Source of the DNA: Flavobacteriales bacterium
GTDB taxonomy: Bacteria > Bacteroidota > Bacteroidia > UBA10329
Direction of reading: 5' to 3'
Assembly: GCA_020635535.1 (NCBI GenBank)
Contig: JACJZP010000006.1
Location: forward strand, 96,127 to 160,126
Length of the DNA: 64,000 bases
Below, in pieces: positions 50,610-58,167 of the stretch. Numbering within the stretch: the first letter of the stretch is position 1; each line of letters begins with the position of its first letter. Position numbers and translations under genes: made by a program. The notes below the pieces were generated by a model. It was not told the origin of the DNA, did not search any database, and saw nothing but the letters and a program-made list of their open reading frames with translations.

Positions 50610-51475
50610 ATTTCTCAGAAATCATAAAACTCTGTCGCGTTCATCAATGGGTGAAGAACGGGTTCATTTTTCTGCCGGCATTTTTTGCGCAGGCATTGAA
50701 TACCGATAATGCGATCACTCTGTTTTTTGGCTTTCTGTGCTTCTCTTTTTTGGCCTCGTCCGTTTACATCTTTAACGATATTATTGACGCGCCTGACGAC
50801 CGACTTCACAACGAAAAGAAAGACCGACCGATAGCCGCAGGGAAGGTAAGCGTCACTACAGCTTACGGAATATCGGCTTTGCTATTGGCAACATCGCTTG
50901 CCGGTGCATTTATGATCGGTAAACTGTTCTTGATCGCTTGCGTGATCTATCTGATTCAAAACCTTCTCTATTCAACTTGGCTCAAGAAATTCGCACTAAT
51001 TGACATAACGATCATCTCGCTCGGTTTCCTTATCCGATTGTTTGCTGGTGGTGTTATCGCTGACGTTCCAATTTCAAATTGGATGTATATCATGGCATTT
51101 CTTTTGGCCATGTTGTTGGCACTTGGCAAGCGAAGAGATGACCTCCTCATCCTCAAAAACGAAGGAACAGAGGTGCGCAAAGCGGTACGTGGCTACAGTC
51201 TGGAGTTCGTGAACATTATTTCGGTGATGTTGAGCGCGATAACCGTGGTGGCTTATATCATGTACACACTTTCGCCTGAAGTGATTGCGCGTGTTGGCAA
51301 TTCGCATGTTTATGTCACCTCGCTGTTCGTGTTCCTAGGCGTGCTACGTTATTTGCAATTGGCCTTAGTGTATGAAAATACAGGAAGCCCAACGCTCATT
51401 CTGCTGAAAGACAATCCAACACGTCTCATTGTTCTGGCTTGGCTCCTCACATTCGGTTACCTGCTGTATTTCTGA
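50606..51475 (+). CDS. UbiA family prenyltransferase, decaprenyl-phosphate phosphoribosyltransferase-like
   Basis: A 289-residue membrane protein with about nine hydrophobic helices. It opens with RVHQWVKNGFIFLPAFFA, the typical start of the DPPR synthase subgroup of UbiA, and carries the Asp-rich motif FNDIIDAPDD (about 56-65) followed by KKDRPIAAGKVS (about 70-81) and a second acidic motif GKRRDDLLIL (about 173-182). It would transfer 5-phosphoribose from PRPP to polyprenyl phosphate. Start is a TTG at 50606 that overlaps the upstream stop (TTGA); no ATG is well placed. It overlaps the next gene by 1 bp (TGATG). Confidence 0.88.
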   Translation: MNFSEIIKLCRVHQWVKNGFIFLPAFFAQALNTDNAITLFFGFLCFSFLASSVYIFNDIIDAPDDRLHNEKKDRPIAAGKVSVTTAYGISALLLATSLAGAFMIGKLFLIACVIYLIQNLLYSTWLKKFALIDITIISLGFLIRLFAGGVIADVPISNWMYIMAFLLAMLLALGKRRDDLLILKNEGTEVRKAVRGYSLEFVNIISVMLSAITVVAYIMYTLSPEVIARVGNSHVYVTSLFVFLGVLRYLQLALVYENTGSPTLILLKDNPTRLIVLAWLLTFGYLLYF

Positions 51476-52806
51476 TGTCGAAAACGGAAATAGCGGGCTG
51501 GGGAAACTACCCGAAAATCAAGGCTGAAGTGGCTAATCCGAATTCGGAAGAAGAGGTTTCAGCAATTCAAGCCAAACTCCAGAACTTCATTCCGCAAGGA
51601 GCCAAGAAAAGCTATGGCGATGCTTCGCTTTCTCACAATGTAATTTCATCATTGAGCCTAAATCGAACCATTGGTTTTGATACTGAGAACGGCATTTATA
51701 CCTGCCAATCAGGCAAAATGCTGAACGATGTATTGGACGAAATTGTCCCTCACGGGTACTTTCTTCCAGTTACGCCAGGAACCAAATTCATCACGGTTGG
51801 TGGTGCCATCGGTTCAGACATTCATGGCAAGAACCATCACAAGGACGGCTGTTTTTCGGAACACCTCATTTCATTCAAAATTGTATTGGCGGACGGCTCG
51901 ATCAAAGTGTGCAGCCGAACAGAAAATGCTGACCTGTTCTGGGCAACCTGTGGCGGAATGGGTCTAACTGGTTTCATTACAGAAGCATCCTTCAAACTGA
52001 AACCGATTGCTACTTCCAAAATCGTTAACCGAACCATCAAATGCAGCAACTTGAGCGAGTTGGTCGATGCGCTTTTCGCCAATCAGGATTACACGTATTC
52101 TGTTTCGTGGATCGATTACATCACATCAGGGAAAAACATGGGCCGCTCGTTGCTTTATCTGGGCGAACACGCTTCTGAAAATGAGGTTCCTGAACCTAAA
52201 CTAATAGATTTCAAAACCCCGAAACCGATCATCGGTATACCGTTCAATTTCCCAAGTTGGAGCATCAATCCATTTACGGTAAAGGCCTTTGATGAACTCT
52301 ACTACCACAAAGTTCTAAAGCAGGATAGCACAGCCGTGGTGGACATTGAACCTTACTTCTATCCGCTTGATGCGGTCAACAATTGGAATCGCATTTATGG
52401 TCGGACCGGCTTTACGCAGTACCAATTCGTGATCGGAGAAGAGCATGCGCGTCAAGGTCTTTCTGAAGTGATGAAAGAAATTGTGAAAAGTCGAACAGGT
52501 TCGTTCATTGCCGTGCTGAAATTGTTCGGTGAACAGAACGAAGGTTGGCTTTCGTTCCCGAAGAAAGGCGTGACATTGACGGTCGATTTCGGCATCAAAC
52601 CTGAAGTGCTTAAACTGCTTGACCGTTTGGATGATATGATTGCCGAAATGGACGGCCGACTTTATTTGGCGAAAGATGCACGGATGAAACCCGACATGTT
52701 TGCCAAAGGCTACCCGAAATTGGGTCAGTTCAAAAAGCTGCTTTCCGAAATAGACCCCGAGGGCAAATTCCGTTCTTTGCAATCCGACCGATTGGGAATT
52801 ACATGA
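51475..52806 (+). CDS. FAD-linked oxidase, decaprenylphosphoryl-ribose 2-oxidase (DprE1)-like
   Basis: From ATG 51475, 443 residues (ORF extends 12 codons upstream but overlaps the UbiA gene). A VAO-type FAD protein: SYGDASLSHNV near 42, then TPGTKFITVGGAIGSDIHGK (about 99-118) and the FWATCGGMGLTGFI stretch near 152. The C-terminal RLYLAKDARMKPDMF contains the Lys (about 400) corresponding to the catalytic Lys of mycobacterial DprE1, and IDPEGKFRSLQSDRL closes the protein as in that family. It would oxidise polyprenylphospho-ribose to the 2-keto intermediate. At the position of the mycobacterial benzothiazinone-target Cys the residue is Thr (GVTLTVDFGI, Thr about 369). Overlaps UbiA by 1 bp and the next gene by 4 bp. 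Confidence 0.88.
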   Translation: MSKTEIAGWGNYPKIKAEVANPNSEEEVSAIQAKLQNFIPQGAKKSYGDASLSHNVISSLSLNRTIGFDTENGIYTCQSGKMLNDVLDEIVPHGYFLPVTPGTKFITVGGAIGSDIHGKNHHKDGCFSEHLISFKIVLADGSIKVCSRTENADLFWATCGGMGLTGFITEASFKLKPIATSKIVNRTIKCSNLSELVDALFANQDYTYSVSWIDYITSGKNMGRSLLYLGEHASENEVPEPKLIDFKTPKPIIGIPFNFPSWSINPFTVKAFDELYYHKVLKQDSTAVVDIEPYFYPLDAVNNWNRIYGRTGFTQYQFVIGEEHARQGLSEVMKEIVKSRTGSFIAVLKLFGEQNEGWLSFPKKGVTLTVDFGIKPEVLKLLDRLDDMIAEMDGRLYLAKDARMKPDMFAKGYPKLGQFKKLLSEIDPEGKFRSLQSDRLGIT

Positions 52807-53492
52807 GCAAAACGGTACTCATTCTTGGCGCAAACTCCGACATGGCAAAAGCCATTTCGAAGGAGTTCTCGGCTGCTGGGTTCAACCTCTTGCTAGCAGT
52901 TCGAAATCCTCAAAATGAGAATGAAATCGCTTTCGATGCGGTAGATTTTGACTCGCATGAAGCATTTGTTAAGAACCTTCCTACGGTTCCTTATGTGGTC
53001 GTTGTGGCATTCGGTGTCCTGATCGAGGGTGACGAATCGTTCACTAAACCAAAGGAATCACTGGAAAGCACGTTGGTCAACTACTCAGGGGTGGTTTCCA
53101 TTCTCGGTCATATGGCCAAACCGATGGCCGAAAGAGGTTCGGGAACCATTATCGGCATTTCATCTGTTGCGGGAGAACGTGGCCGTGGTTCCAACTATGT
53201 TTACGGAAGTGCAAAGGCAGGAATGACCGCCTATTTGGACGGATTACGCAACTATCTTTTCAAAAAAGGCGTGCATGTGGTGACGGTGAAGCCAGGCTAC
53301 GTAGACACCAAAATGAAAGCCCACAAGCCAACTCCAAAAATTGTTACAGCAACTCCTGAAGATGTGGCAAAGGCCTTGATACGTGCTTATCGTTCCAAGA
53401 AAAACACCGTTTACGTTTTATCGGTTTGGCGTTGGGTGATGCTGATCATTCGCAACATTCCTGAGTTCATTTTTAAGCGAATGAGCCTATGA
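52803..53492 (+). CDS. SDR family reductase, DprE2-like
   Basis: A 229-residue Rossmann-fold short-chain dehydrogenase. The cofactor motif is the divergent GANSDMAKA (about 9-17). The catalytic Ser is in GISSVAGERGRG (about 118-129), and Tyr/Lys are in YVYGSAKAG (about 134-142). KPGYVDTKM follows near 159, and a hydrophobic C-terminal helix (WRWVMLIIRNIPEFIF) is characteristic of the DprE2 subgroup. Position between a DprE1-like oxidase (4-bp overlap) and a HAD phosphatase (4-bp overlap) supports a role as the 2-keto reductase that yields polyprenylphospho-arabinose. Confidence 0.86.
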   Translation: MSKTVLILGANSDMAKAISKEFSAAGFNLLLAVRNPQNENEIAFDAVDFDSHEAFVKNLPTVPYVVVVAFGVLIEGDESFTKPKESLESTLVNYSGVVSILGHMAKPMAERGSGTIIGISSVAGERGRGSNYVYGSAKAGMTAYLDGLRNYLFKKGVHVVTVKPGYVDTKMKAHKPTPKIVTATPEDVAKALIRAYRSKKNTVYVLSVWRWVMLIIRNIPEFIFKRMSL

Positions 53493-54091
53493 GCGAAAAG
53501 AAAACGCTGGCTCTTTTCGACTTTGACGGCACCATTTCCAACAAGGACAGTTTTGTCGCCTTCATGAAGTTCACGCACGGAACACCTGTTTTTGTGTTCC
53601 GCATGGCAGTGGGTTTCCTCACGTTTGCGGGGTGGAAACTGGGTTTGGTGAAGAGCCACTTCACAAAAGTGAAAGCACTTCGTGCATTCTATAAAGGTTG
53701 GACGGAAGAACAAATGGCCGATGCCCGAAAACGTTTTACGGCTGAGGTAATTCCCACAATCTTATTCCCAAAAGCGATTGACAAAATCAATTGGCATAAG
53801 GAAAATGGGCATCGGGTAATTGTAGTAACTGCGAGTTGCGATGCTTGGCTGGGTGATTGGGCTAAGCAAATGGAATTGGAAATCCTCTGCACCGAAATGG
53901 AATTGAAAGATGGCATTTACACGGGTGACCTCTCTAAACCAAACTGCCGTGGAAAGGAAAAGGTAAACCGCGTGAAGCAACATTTGAACTTAGAAGACTA
54001 CTCAGAAATCTACGCTTACGGCAACGACCATGGCGACAATCAGATGTTATCAATCGCCACGCATCCTCATTTTAGGGAGTTTGAGGATTAG
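53489..54091 (+). CDS. HAD-IB family phosphatase
   Basis: A 200-residue haloacid-dehalogenase phosphatase of the SerB-like IB group. Motif I DFDGT is at residues 11-15 (Asp 11 nucleophile, Asp 13 acid/base), motif II VVTASCD at about 111-117, and the motif III/IV region includes GKEKVNRVKQHL and YGNDHGDNQML (about 176-186). The cap helix region (about 30-75) includes a hydrophobic stretch (VFVFRMAVGFLTFAGW), unusual for SerB and possibly membrane-associated. Last gene of the operon (4-bp overlap). A good candidate for the phosphatase that removes the 5-phosphate from polyprenyl-phosphoribose phosphate (inference). It overlaps tsaB by 4 bp tail-to-tail. Confidence 0.87.
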   Translation: MSEKKTLALFDFDGTISNKDSFVAFMKFTHGTPVFVFRMAVGFLTFAGWKLGLVKSHFTKVKALRAFYKGWTEEQMADARKRFTAEVIPTILFPKAIDKINWHKENGHRVIVVTASCDAWLGDWAKQMELEILCTEMELKDGIYTGDLSKPNCRGKEKVNRVKQHLNLEDYSEIYAYGNDHGDNQMLSIATHPHFREFED

Positions 54092-54786
54092 AAAATCGTC
54101 TTCGGCTTCCCCGCCACAAAATCCTTCAGGTAATACGGCTCGAAATAAGCCACGTCTTCATATTGCTTGGCAGCAAATTTGGCTTCGGCCAGGGCGATCA
54201 TTCCTCTTGCGCTTGGGTTGAAATCATCCAAGAAAACAGCATTAGCGTGGTTGATGACCTGTTTGCATTTGGCTGCGCCATCGCCAAAGAATGCCACCTT
54301 TCCCTTTTCAAGTTTTGAGGCGAAACTGTTTTCATCAATGATCACTGCAGAAATTGGTTCAACTTCTTTCAGTGAAGTATTGAAAGTTTGAGTGTAGACC
54401 TCCATTCTGCGGGCATCTATCATCGGGCAGAAAAAGGAAGCATCGGTCAATTGATCTGCAAATTCAGATTTAGCCCAATGTGCAATGGATTCCAACGAAC
54501 CGACCGAAATGAGCGGAATTCCCAACCCGTAGCAGAGGCCTTTGGCGGCCGAAACTCCAATACGTAAACCAGTGTAAGAACCTGGCCCTTTGGAGACACA
54601 GATCGCATCAAGGTCTGCTGGTTTGAATCCCGCTTGTTTGATGGCCTCATCAATGTAGACGACCAGTTTCTCTGAATGCGAATACGTTTGGTCGTGGCTT
54701 TCCTGCAGCCCAGTTATTCCTCCATCACAAGAAACAGCAACGGAACAGGTCAGTGTGGAACTTTCTATATGAAGAATGGTTGGCAT
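54088..54786 (-). CDS. tsaB: tRNA threonylcarbamoyladenosine biosynthesis protein TsaB
   Basis: A 232-residue ASKHA-fold protein, the non-catalytic dimerisation subunit of the TsaBDE complex that makes t6A37 in tRNAs. It opens LHIESSTLTCSVAVSCDG (from residue 5), carries HSEKLVVYIDEAI near 37 and the highly conserved SKGPGSYTGLRIGVSAAKGL (about 63-82). Length is normal for Bacteroidota. It stands downstream of the efflux adaptor gene, separated by 41 bp, and overlaps the plus-strand HAD gene by 4 bp at the stops. Confidence 0.95.
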   Translation of the reverse strand: MPTILHIESSTLTCSVAVSCDGGITGLQESHDQTYSHSEKLVVYIDEAIKQAGFKPADLDAICVSKGPGSYTGLRIGVSAAKGLCYGLGIPLISVGSLESIAHWAKSEFADQLTDASFFCPMIDARRMEVYTQTFNTSLKEVEPISAVIIDENSFASKLEKGKVAFFGDGAAKCKQVINHANAVFLDDFNPSARGMIALAEAKFAAKQYEDVAYFEPYYLKDFVAGKPKTIF

Positions 54787-54827
54787 GAGATTGCTTCAAT
54801 CGTTATGCCCTCGAGTTAACCCGAAAA

Positions 54828-56243
54828 CTAATCACCAAGGCCTCCATCGCCTTCGTTTGCTTTGTAGAGGTCATCCTTGGAAACAACTTCTACCTCATCG
54901 CCTGGAGCCAGTTTCTTGGAAATGGCGCGATAAGGTGCCACAACTACGCGATCATCTGGCTCTACGCCTGATAGAATCTGGATGTATTCGTTGTCTTGAA
55001 TACCCGTTTTGACCTGTTTAACAATAACCTCACTTCCATCTACCACAAACACCAGTTCAATGGCATCTTCTTCCCGAGCGGGCTTATCGATGGTTTCCCC
55101 TTCTTCCTCCTCTTCATCAGAAGAGGAATCATTTCTGCGTTCACGTCTTTCTTCCCGGTCTTCAACCTGTTTCTCCAATTCTGATTTGGTTCTTGTGGTA
55201 ACCGCCTGAATAGGTACGCTTACCGCACCTCGAACATCGCGAGTTCGGATGTCAACAGTGGCACTCATTCCAGGTCGGAATGGAGATTGATCCGGTTGTT
55301 TCTCGTTAACCAGATTTGAATACGAACTTCTAAGAATACGAACCTTAACCTCAAAATTGGTTATCTGGTCGGTTCCCATTCCATCAGACTTGGCTGAGTT
55401 TGCAATGTTGGTTACTATACCCTTAAAGGTCTTGCCCAAGTATGCATCCACTTCAATATCACACGTGTCATTGTATCCTACACGGATAATATCGTTCTCA
55501 TTCACTTCAACAACCACCTCCATCTCAGCCAGATCAGCAATGGTCATGATCTCTGAACCCTGCATCTGAGATGTTCCAACTACGCGCTCTCCTTTCTCGA
55601 AATTCAATTTTGAAATAGTTCCGTTCACTGGGGAATAGATCTCGGTTCTCGTCAGGCTTTTCTCCGCTTCCTTCAAGGCTGCCTCTGCACTTTTCACTTG
55701 GAAACGACTTGCTTCTACGCTTTGCTGCGATGCTTCCACATCACTTTGCGCTACGTTATATTCGCTGAGTGTGGCATCATACTCTGATTGTGCCACCACT
55801 TTATCTTCAAACAGTTTCTTTACCCGATCGTAATTTGCTTTGGAGTTGGTCAATCGGGCCTGCGACTGTGCCAGACGAGATTGTGCATTAGCCAAATTTG
55901 CTCGGCTTGTATTCAAGGCCGCCTCCAATCGCTCAACATTCGATTTCTGTATGTCTGGATCGATCTTTACCAGCAGTTGACCCGCCTCTACCTTATCTCC
56001 TTCCTTAACGGTAAGCTCCATGATCTCTCCTGAAACATCAGGGCTGATGATCACCTCTGACTCTGATTGGATCTTTCCGCTTGCAGATACGGTTTCAACT
56101 ATATCACGCATGGCAACCTCCTCAACCGCCACTTTGATAGCCGAGGATTTACCTATCCAGCCTTTCTTCTTACCTATTAGAACACCTGCCAGCAGTACCA
56201 CAACCACCACGACAAGCAGCAATAAAACCTTGTTGTTTTTCAT
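54828..56243 (-). CDS. Periplasmic adaptor subunit of an efflux pump (MacA/HlyD-like)
   Basis: A 471-residue membrane-fusion protein with an N-terminal membrane anchor (VLLLLVVVVVVLLAGVLIG, about 5-23). Residues about 45-95 and 190-235 form the split lipoyl domain (VSASGKIQSESEVIISPDV; EIYSPVNGTISKLNFEKGE); 95-190 are the long alpha-hairpin (SNVERLEAALNTSRANLANA). Beta-barrel and membrane-proximal domains follow. A strongly acidic/basic low-complexity insert (about 355-395, EDREERRERRNDSSSDEEEE) splits the C-terminal domain, unusual for this family. It overlaps the TolC gene by 4 bp. The inner-membrane permease and ATPase that normally belong with it are not in this window. Confidence 0.92.
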   Translation of the reverse strand: MKNNKVLLLLVVVVVVLLAGVLIGKKKGWIGKSSAIKVAVEEVAMRDIVETVSASGKIQSESEVIISPDVSGEIMELTVKEGDKVEAGQLLVKIDPDIQKSNVERLEAALNTSRANLANAQSRLAQSQARLTNSKANYDRVKKLFEDKVVAQSEYDATLSEYNVAQSDVEASQQSVEASRFQVKSAEAALKEAEKSLTRTEIYSPVNGTISKLNFEKGERVVGTSQMQGSEIMTIADLAEMEVVVEVNENDIIRVGYNDTCDIEVDAYLGKTFKGIVTNIANSAKSDGMGTDQITNFEVKVRILRSSYSNLVNEKQPDQSPFRPGMSATVDIRTRDVRGAVSVPIQAVTTRTKSELEKQVEDREERRERRNDSSSDEEEEEGETIDKPAREEDAIELVFVVDGSEVIVKQVKTGIQDNEYIQILSGVEPDDRVVVAPYRAISKKLAPGDEVEVVSKDDLYKANEGDGGLGD

Positions 56244-57595
56244 TTGGTAGGATCAAAAGTAATCGGTTTGCCCATGTAGAAATCCAAGACCTTCATCTTG
56301 AAGATATAGTCATACTTTGAGCGTAGTAGTTCTGAGCGTACCCGTGTCAGGTTGTTCGATGCCGTGTTGAACTCCAGTGTATTCATCATTCCTACATCAT
56401 ATCGCTGTTGTGCGTATTCGAAAGCCTTTTCAGTGGCATTCACGCTCTTATCGCTTGCATCGTATTGCCGTTTGGCAGCTGAAGCGTCATTGTAAGCCTG
56501 CTGAACCGAAGAATAAAGTTGGTTTTTCTGGTCCTTCAATTGCAACTCGGCATTGATCGTGCTCAGGCGCGATTTGGCAACGGTTGTACGGCTTCTGAGC
56601 CCGTTGAAAACAGGGATACTCAATGAAAGACCCAGACTTTCACTCAGGTTGTTGTCGAGTTGAGTTCCATATGGATCGGCTGGAATGTTCAGGAAAGTTG
56701 CATCAGACCACCGCGTGAAAACCGAACCACTTGCACTTAGCGTAGGTGTGTAAGTTGCAAACGCAATACGCTCTCCCTTGCGAGCACTTTCCAATCTCGC
56801 CTCGCGCGCTTTGATCTGAGGCCAATTGTTCAATGCCTGGTCGTAAATGGTTCCTACCGTTTTATTGTCCAAGCCCTCGAGCGGAATTTCAGTGTCCGGT
56901 CTTTTGATTCTGAACTCATCCGAAGCCTGTAGGTTCAGCATTTGTTTCAACGTGAGAATTGCCGTGCTCAACGCATTTTCGGCCGTCACCACCTGAAGTT
57001 CATTAGAAGCAAGTTGCGCTTCCACATCATACAGATTACCGGTTGGAATTGAACCTGCTTCCACTAGTTTCTTGGTCCTGACCAATTGCTCAGCGGTCAC
57101 ATCCATCTGCTCTTGCGCCACCATCAGCAACTCTTCGTTGAACATGATCTGCATGAAAGCAGTAGCGATATTCATGCTCACATCATTGCTCAATCCCTGT
57201 AGGTCGTATTCCGCGGCCAGAAGATCGATCTGTGATTGCTTGAACGAGTTCAGCAGTCGGAATGCGTTGAAAAGGGTCACACTGCTCTGCACACCATAAT
57301 TATTCGAATTGACCTGCTCGGAAACGAAGTCGTTTGATACCGGGTCGATGCTGCGACCGAAGTTGGCGTTATAACTGGCGCTTGCATTCAAACTCGGGAA
57401 CATTCCCGCCAAAGCTTGCGACTTATCCAACCGAGCAGACTCTTGCTGCAAGGCCGATTGTTTTATCTGAATGTTGTTCTCCAACGCATAGCTGATGCAT
57501 CGCTCCAATGTCCATTCATCCTGTGCAAGCGTATCGAGGGATGAGAGAAGCAGAAACGAGGCCAGCGTAAGCGCAATGGTTCTTATTGAATGCAT
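56240..57595 (-). CDS. TolC family outer membrane efflux protein
   Basis: From ATG 57595 (MHSIRTIALTLASFLLL) this is 451 residues; an ATG at 57610 would add five and overlaps the expected transcription start. Signal peptide 1-25; then two outer-membrane efflux (OEP) repeats of long helices and short strands (WTLERCISYALENNIQIKQS near 28; SLNASASYNANFGRSIDP near 65; YDVGMMNTLEFNTASNNL near 400). It forms the trimeric outer-membrane exit duct. The coupled adaptor gene downstream overlaps by 4 bp. Substrate unknown. Confidence 0.93.
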   Translation of the reverse strand: MHSIRTIALTLASFLLLSSLDTLAQDEWTLERCISYALENNIQIKQSALQQESARLDKSQALAGMFPSLNASASYNANFGRSIDPVSNDFVSEQVNSNNYGVQSSVTLFNAFRLLNSFKQSQIDLLAAEYDLQGLSNDVSMNIATAFMQIMFNEELLMVAQEQMDVTAEQLVRTKKLVEAGSIPTGNLYDVEAQLASNELQVVTAENALSTAILTLKQMLNLQASDEFRIKRPDTEIPLEGLDNKTVGTIYDQALNNWPQIKAREARLESARKGERIAFATYTPTLSASGSVFTRWSDATFLNIPADPYGTQLDNNLSESLGLSLSIPVFNGLRSRTTVAKSRLSTINAELQLKDQKNQLYSSVQQAYNDASAAKRQYDASDKSVNATEKAFEYAQQRYDVGMMNTLEFNTASNNLTRVRSELLRSKYDYIFKMKVLDFYMGKPITFDPTK

Positions 57596-57614
57596 GCTCC
57601 CTGTTTTCACGCGC

Positions 57615-57622
57615 CAAAATTA
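57615..57622 (-). promoter_or_regulatory. Putative -7 box of the TolC/adaptor operon
   Basis: TAATTTTG on the minus strand matches TAnnTTTG exactly. The transcription start expected about 6 bp later is at or just past 57610, so the ATG at 57595 is the better start. No TTG at the -33 spacing. Confidence 0.5.
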
Positions 57623-57782
57623 ACTAAATGAGATAGCCATGGTCGGAACCGACTTTTCATCGATCACAATTAATGTTAAGGCCCGCGAGTGGCATTTTGT
57701 TCACTGAATACGAATATCCGGTGGCCTTTAACTTATCGTTATCGGTGTTGTTAGACTACCCTCGTAGGGTGGATAACAAACG

Positions 57783-57811
57783 TTTGCAGAATTGAAATTT
57801 GCTTATGTTTG
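57783..57811 (+). promoter_or_regulatory. Putative sigma-A promoter of acpP
   Basis: TTTG (57783-57786) and TATGTTTG (57804-57811) with a 17-bp gap fit the Bacteroidota consensus TTTG/TAnnTTTG fully. The -7 box ends 33 bp before the acpP ATG. This is the strongest promoter match in the window, as expected for a highly expressed gene. Confidence 0.75.
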
Positions 57812-57844
57812 CAGCGATTTTAAACCTACCAAAAGCAGATAATC

Positions 57845-58081
57845 ATGTCTGATATTGCATCAAGAGTAAAAGCGATAATCGTAGATAAATTGGGTGTTGA
57901 TGAGAATGAAGTAACGCCAGAGGCAAGCTTCACAAACGACCTTGGGGCAGACTCACTTGATACGGTTGAGCTTATCATGGAATTCGAAAAGGAATTCAAC
58001 ATTGCCATTCCAGATGATCAGGCCGAGAACATCGGAACCGTTGGAGAAGCGATCAAATACATCGAGGAGAACGCAAAATAA
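57845..58081 (+). CDS. acpP: Acyl carrier protein
   Basis: A 78-residue acidic four-helix protein that carries growing fatty acyl chains on a 4'-phosphopantetheine arm. The attachment Ser 37 lies in the canonical DSLDTVEL (36-43), followed by MEFEKEFNIAIPDDQAE. Length is exactly that of bacterial AcpP. It leads the acpP-fabF-rnc group. An 87-bp gap with a long hairpin separates it from fabF, which may let acpP be made in excess. Confidence 0.98.
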   Translation: MSDIASRVKAIIVDKLGVDENEVTPEASFTNDLGADSLDTVELIMEFEKEFNIAIPDDQAENIGTVGEAIKYIEENAK

Positions 58082-58107
58082 TTCTCCGTTAACACGGGAA
58101 TTGTATC

Positions 58108-58157
58108 ATTACTACCCGCTTCCCATCCGTAAGAAACGGACCTGGGTGGCGGGTAAT
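58108..58157 (+). promoter_or_regulatory. Long imperfect hairpin between acpP and fabF
   Basis: ATTAC and CCGCTTCCCA (58108-58125) pair with TGGGTGGCGGGTAAT (58143-58157) with a 3-nt bulge and one mismatch. Inside, TCCGT (58126-58130) pairs with ACGGA (58136-58140) around an AAGAA loop. No T-run follows, so it is not a classic terminator; attenuation, processing or mRNA stabilisation are possible. fabF starts 11 bp after it. Confidence 0.65.
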
Positions 58158-58167
58158 TAGCATAAAG

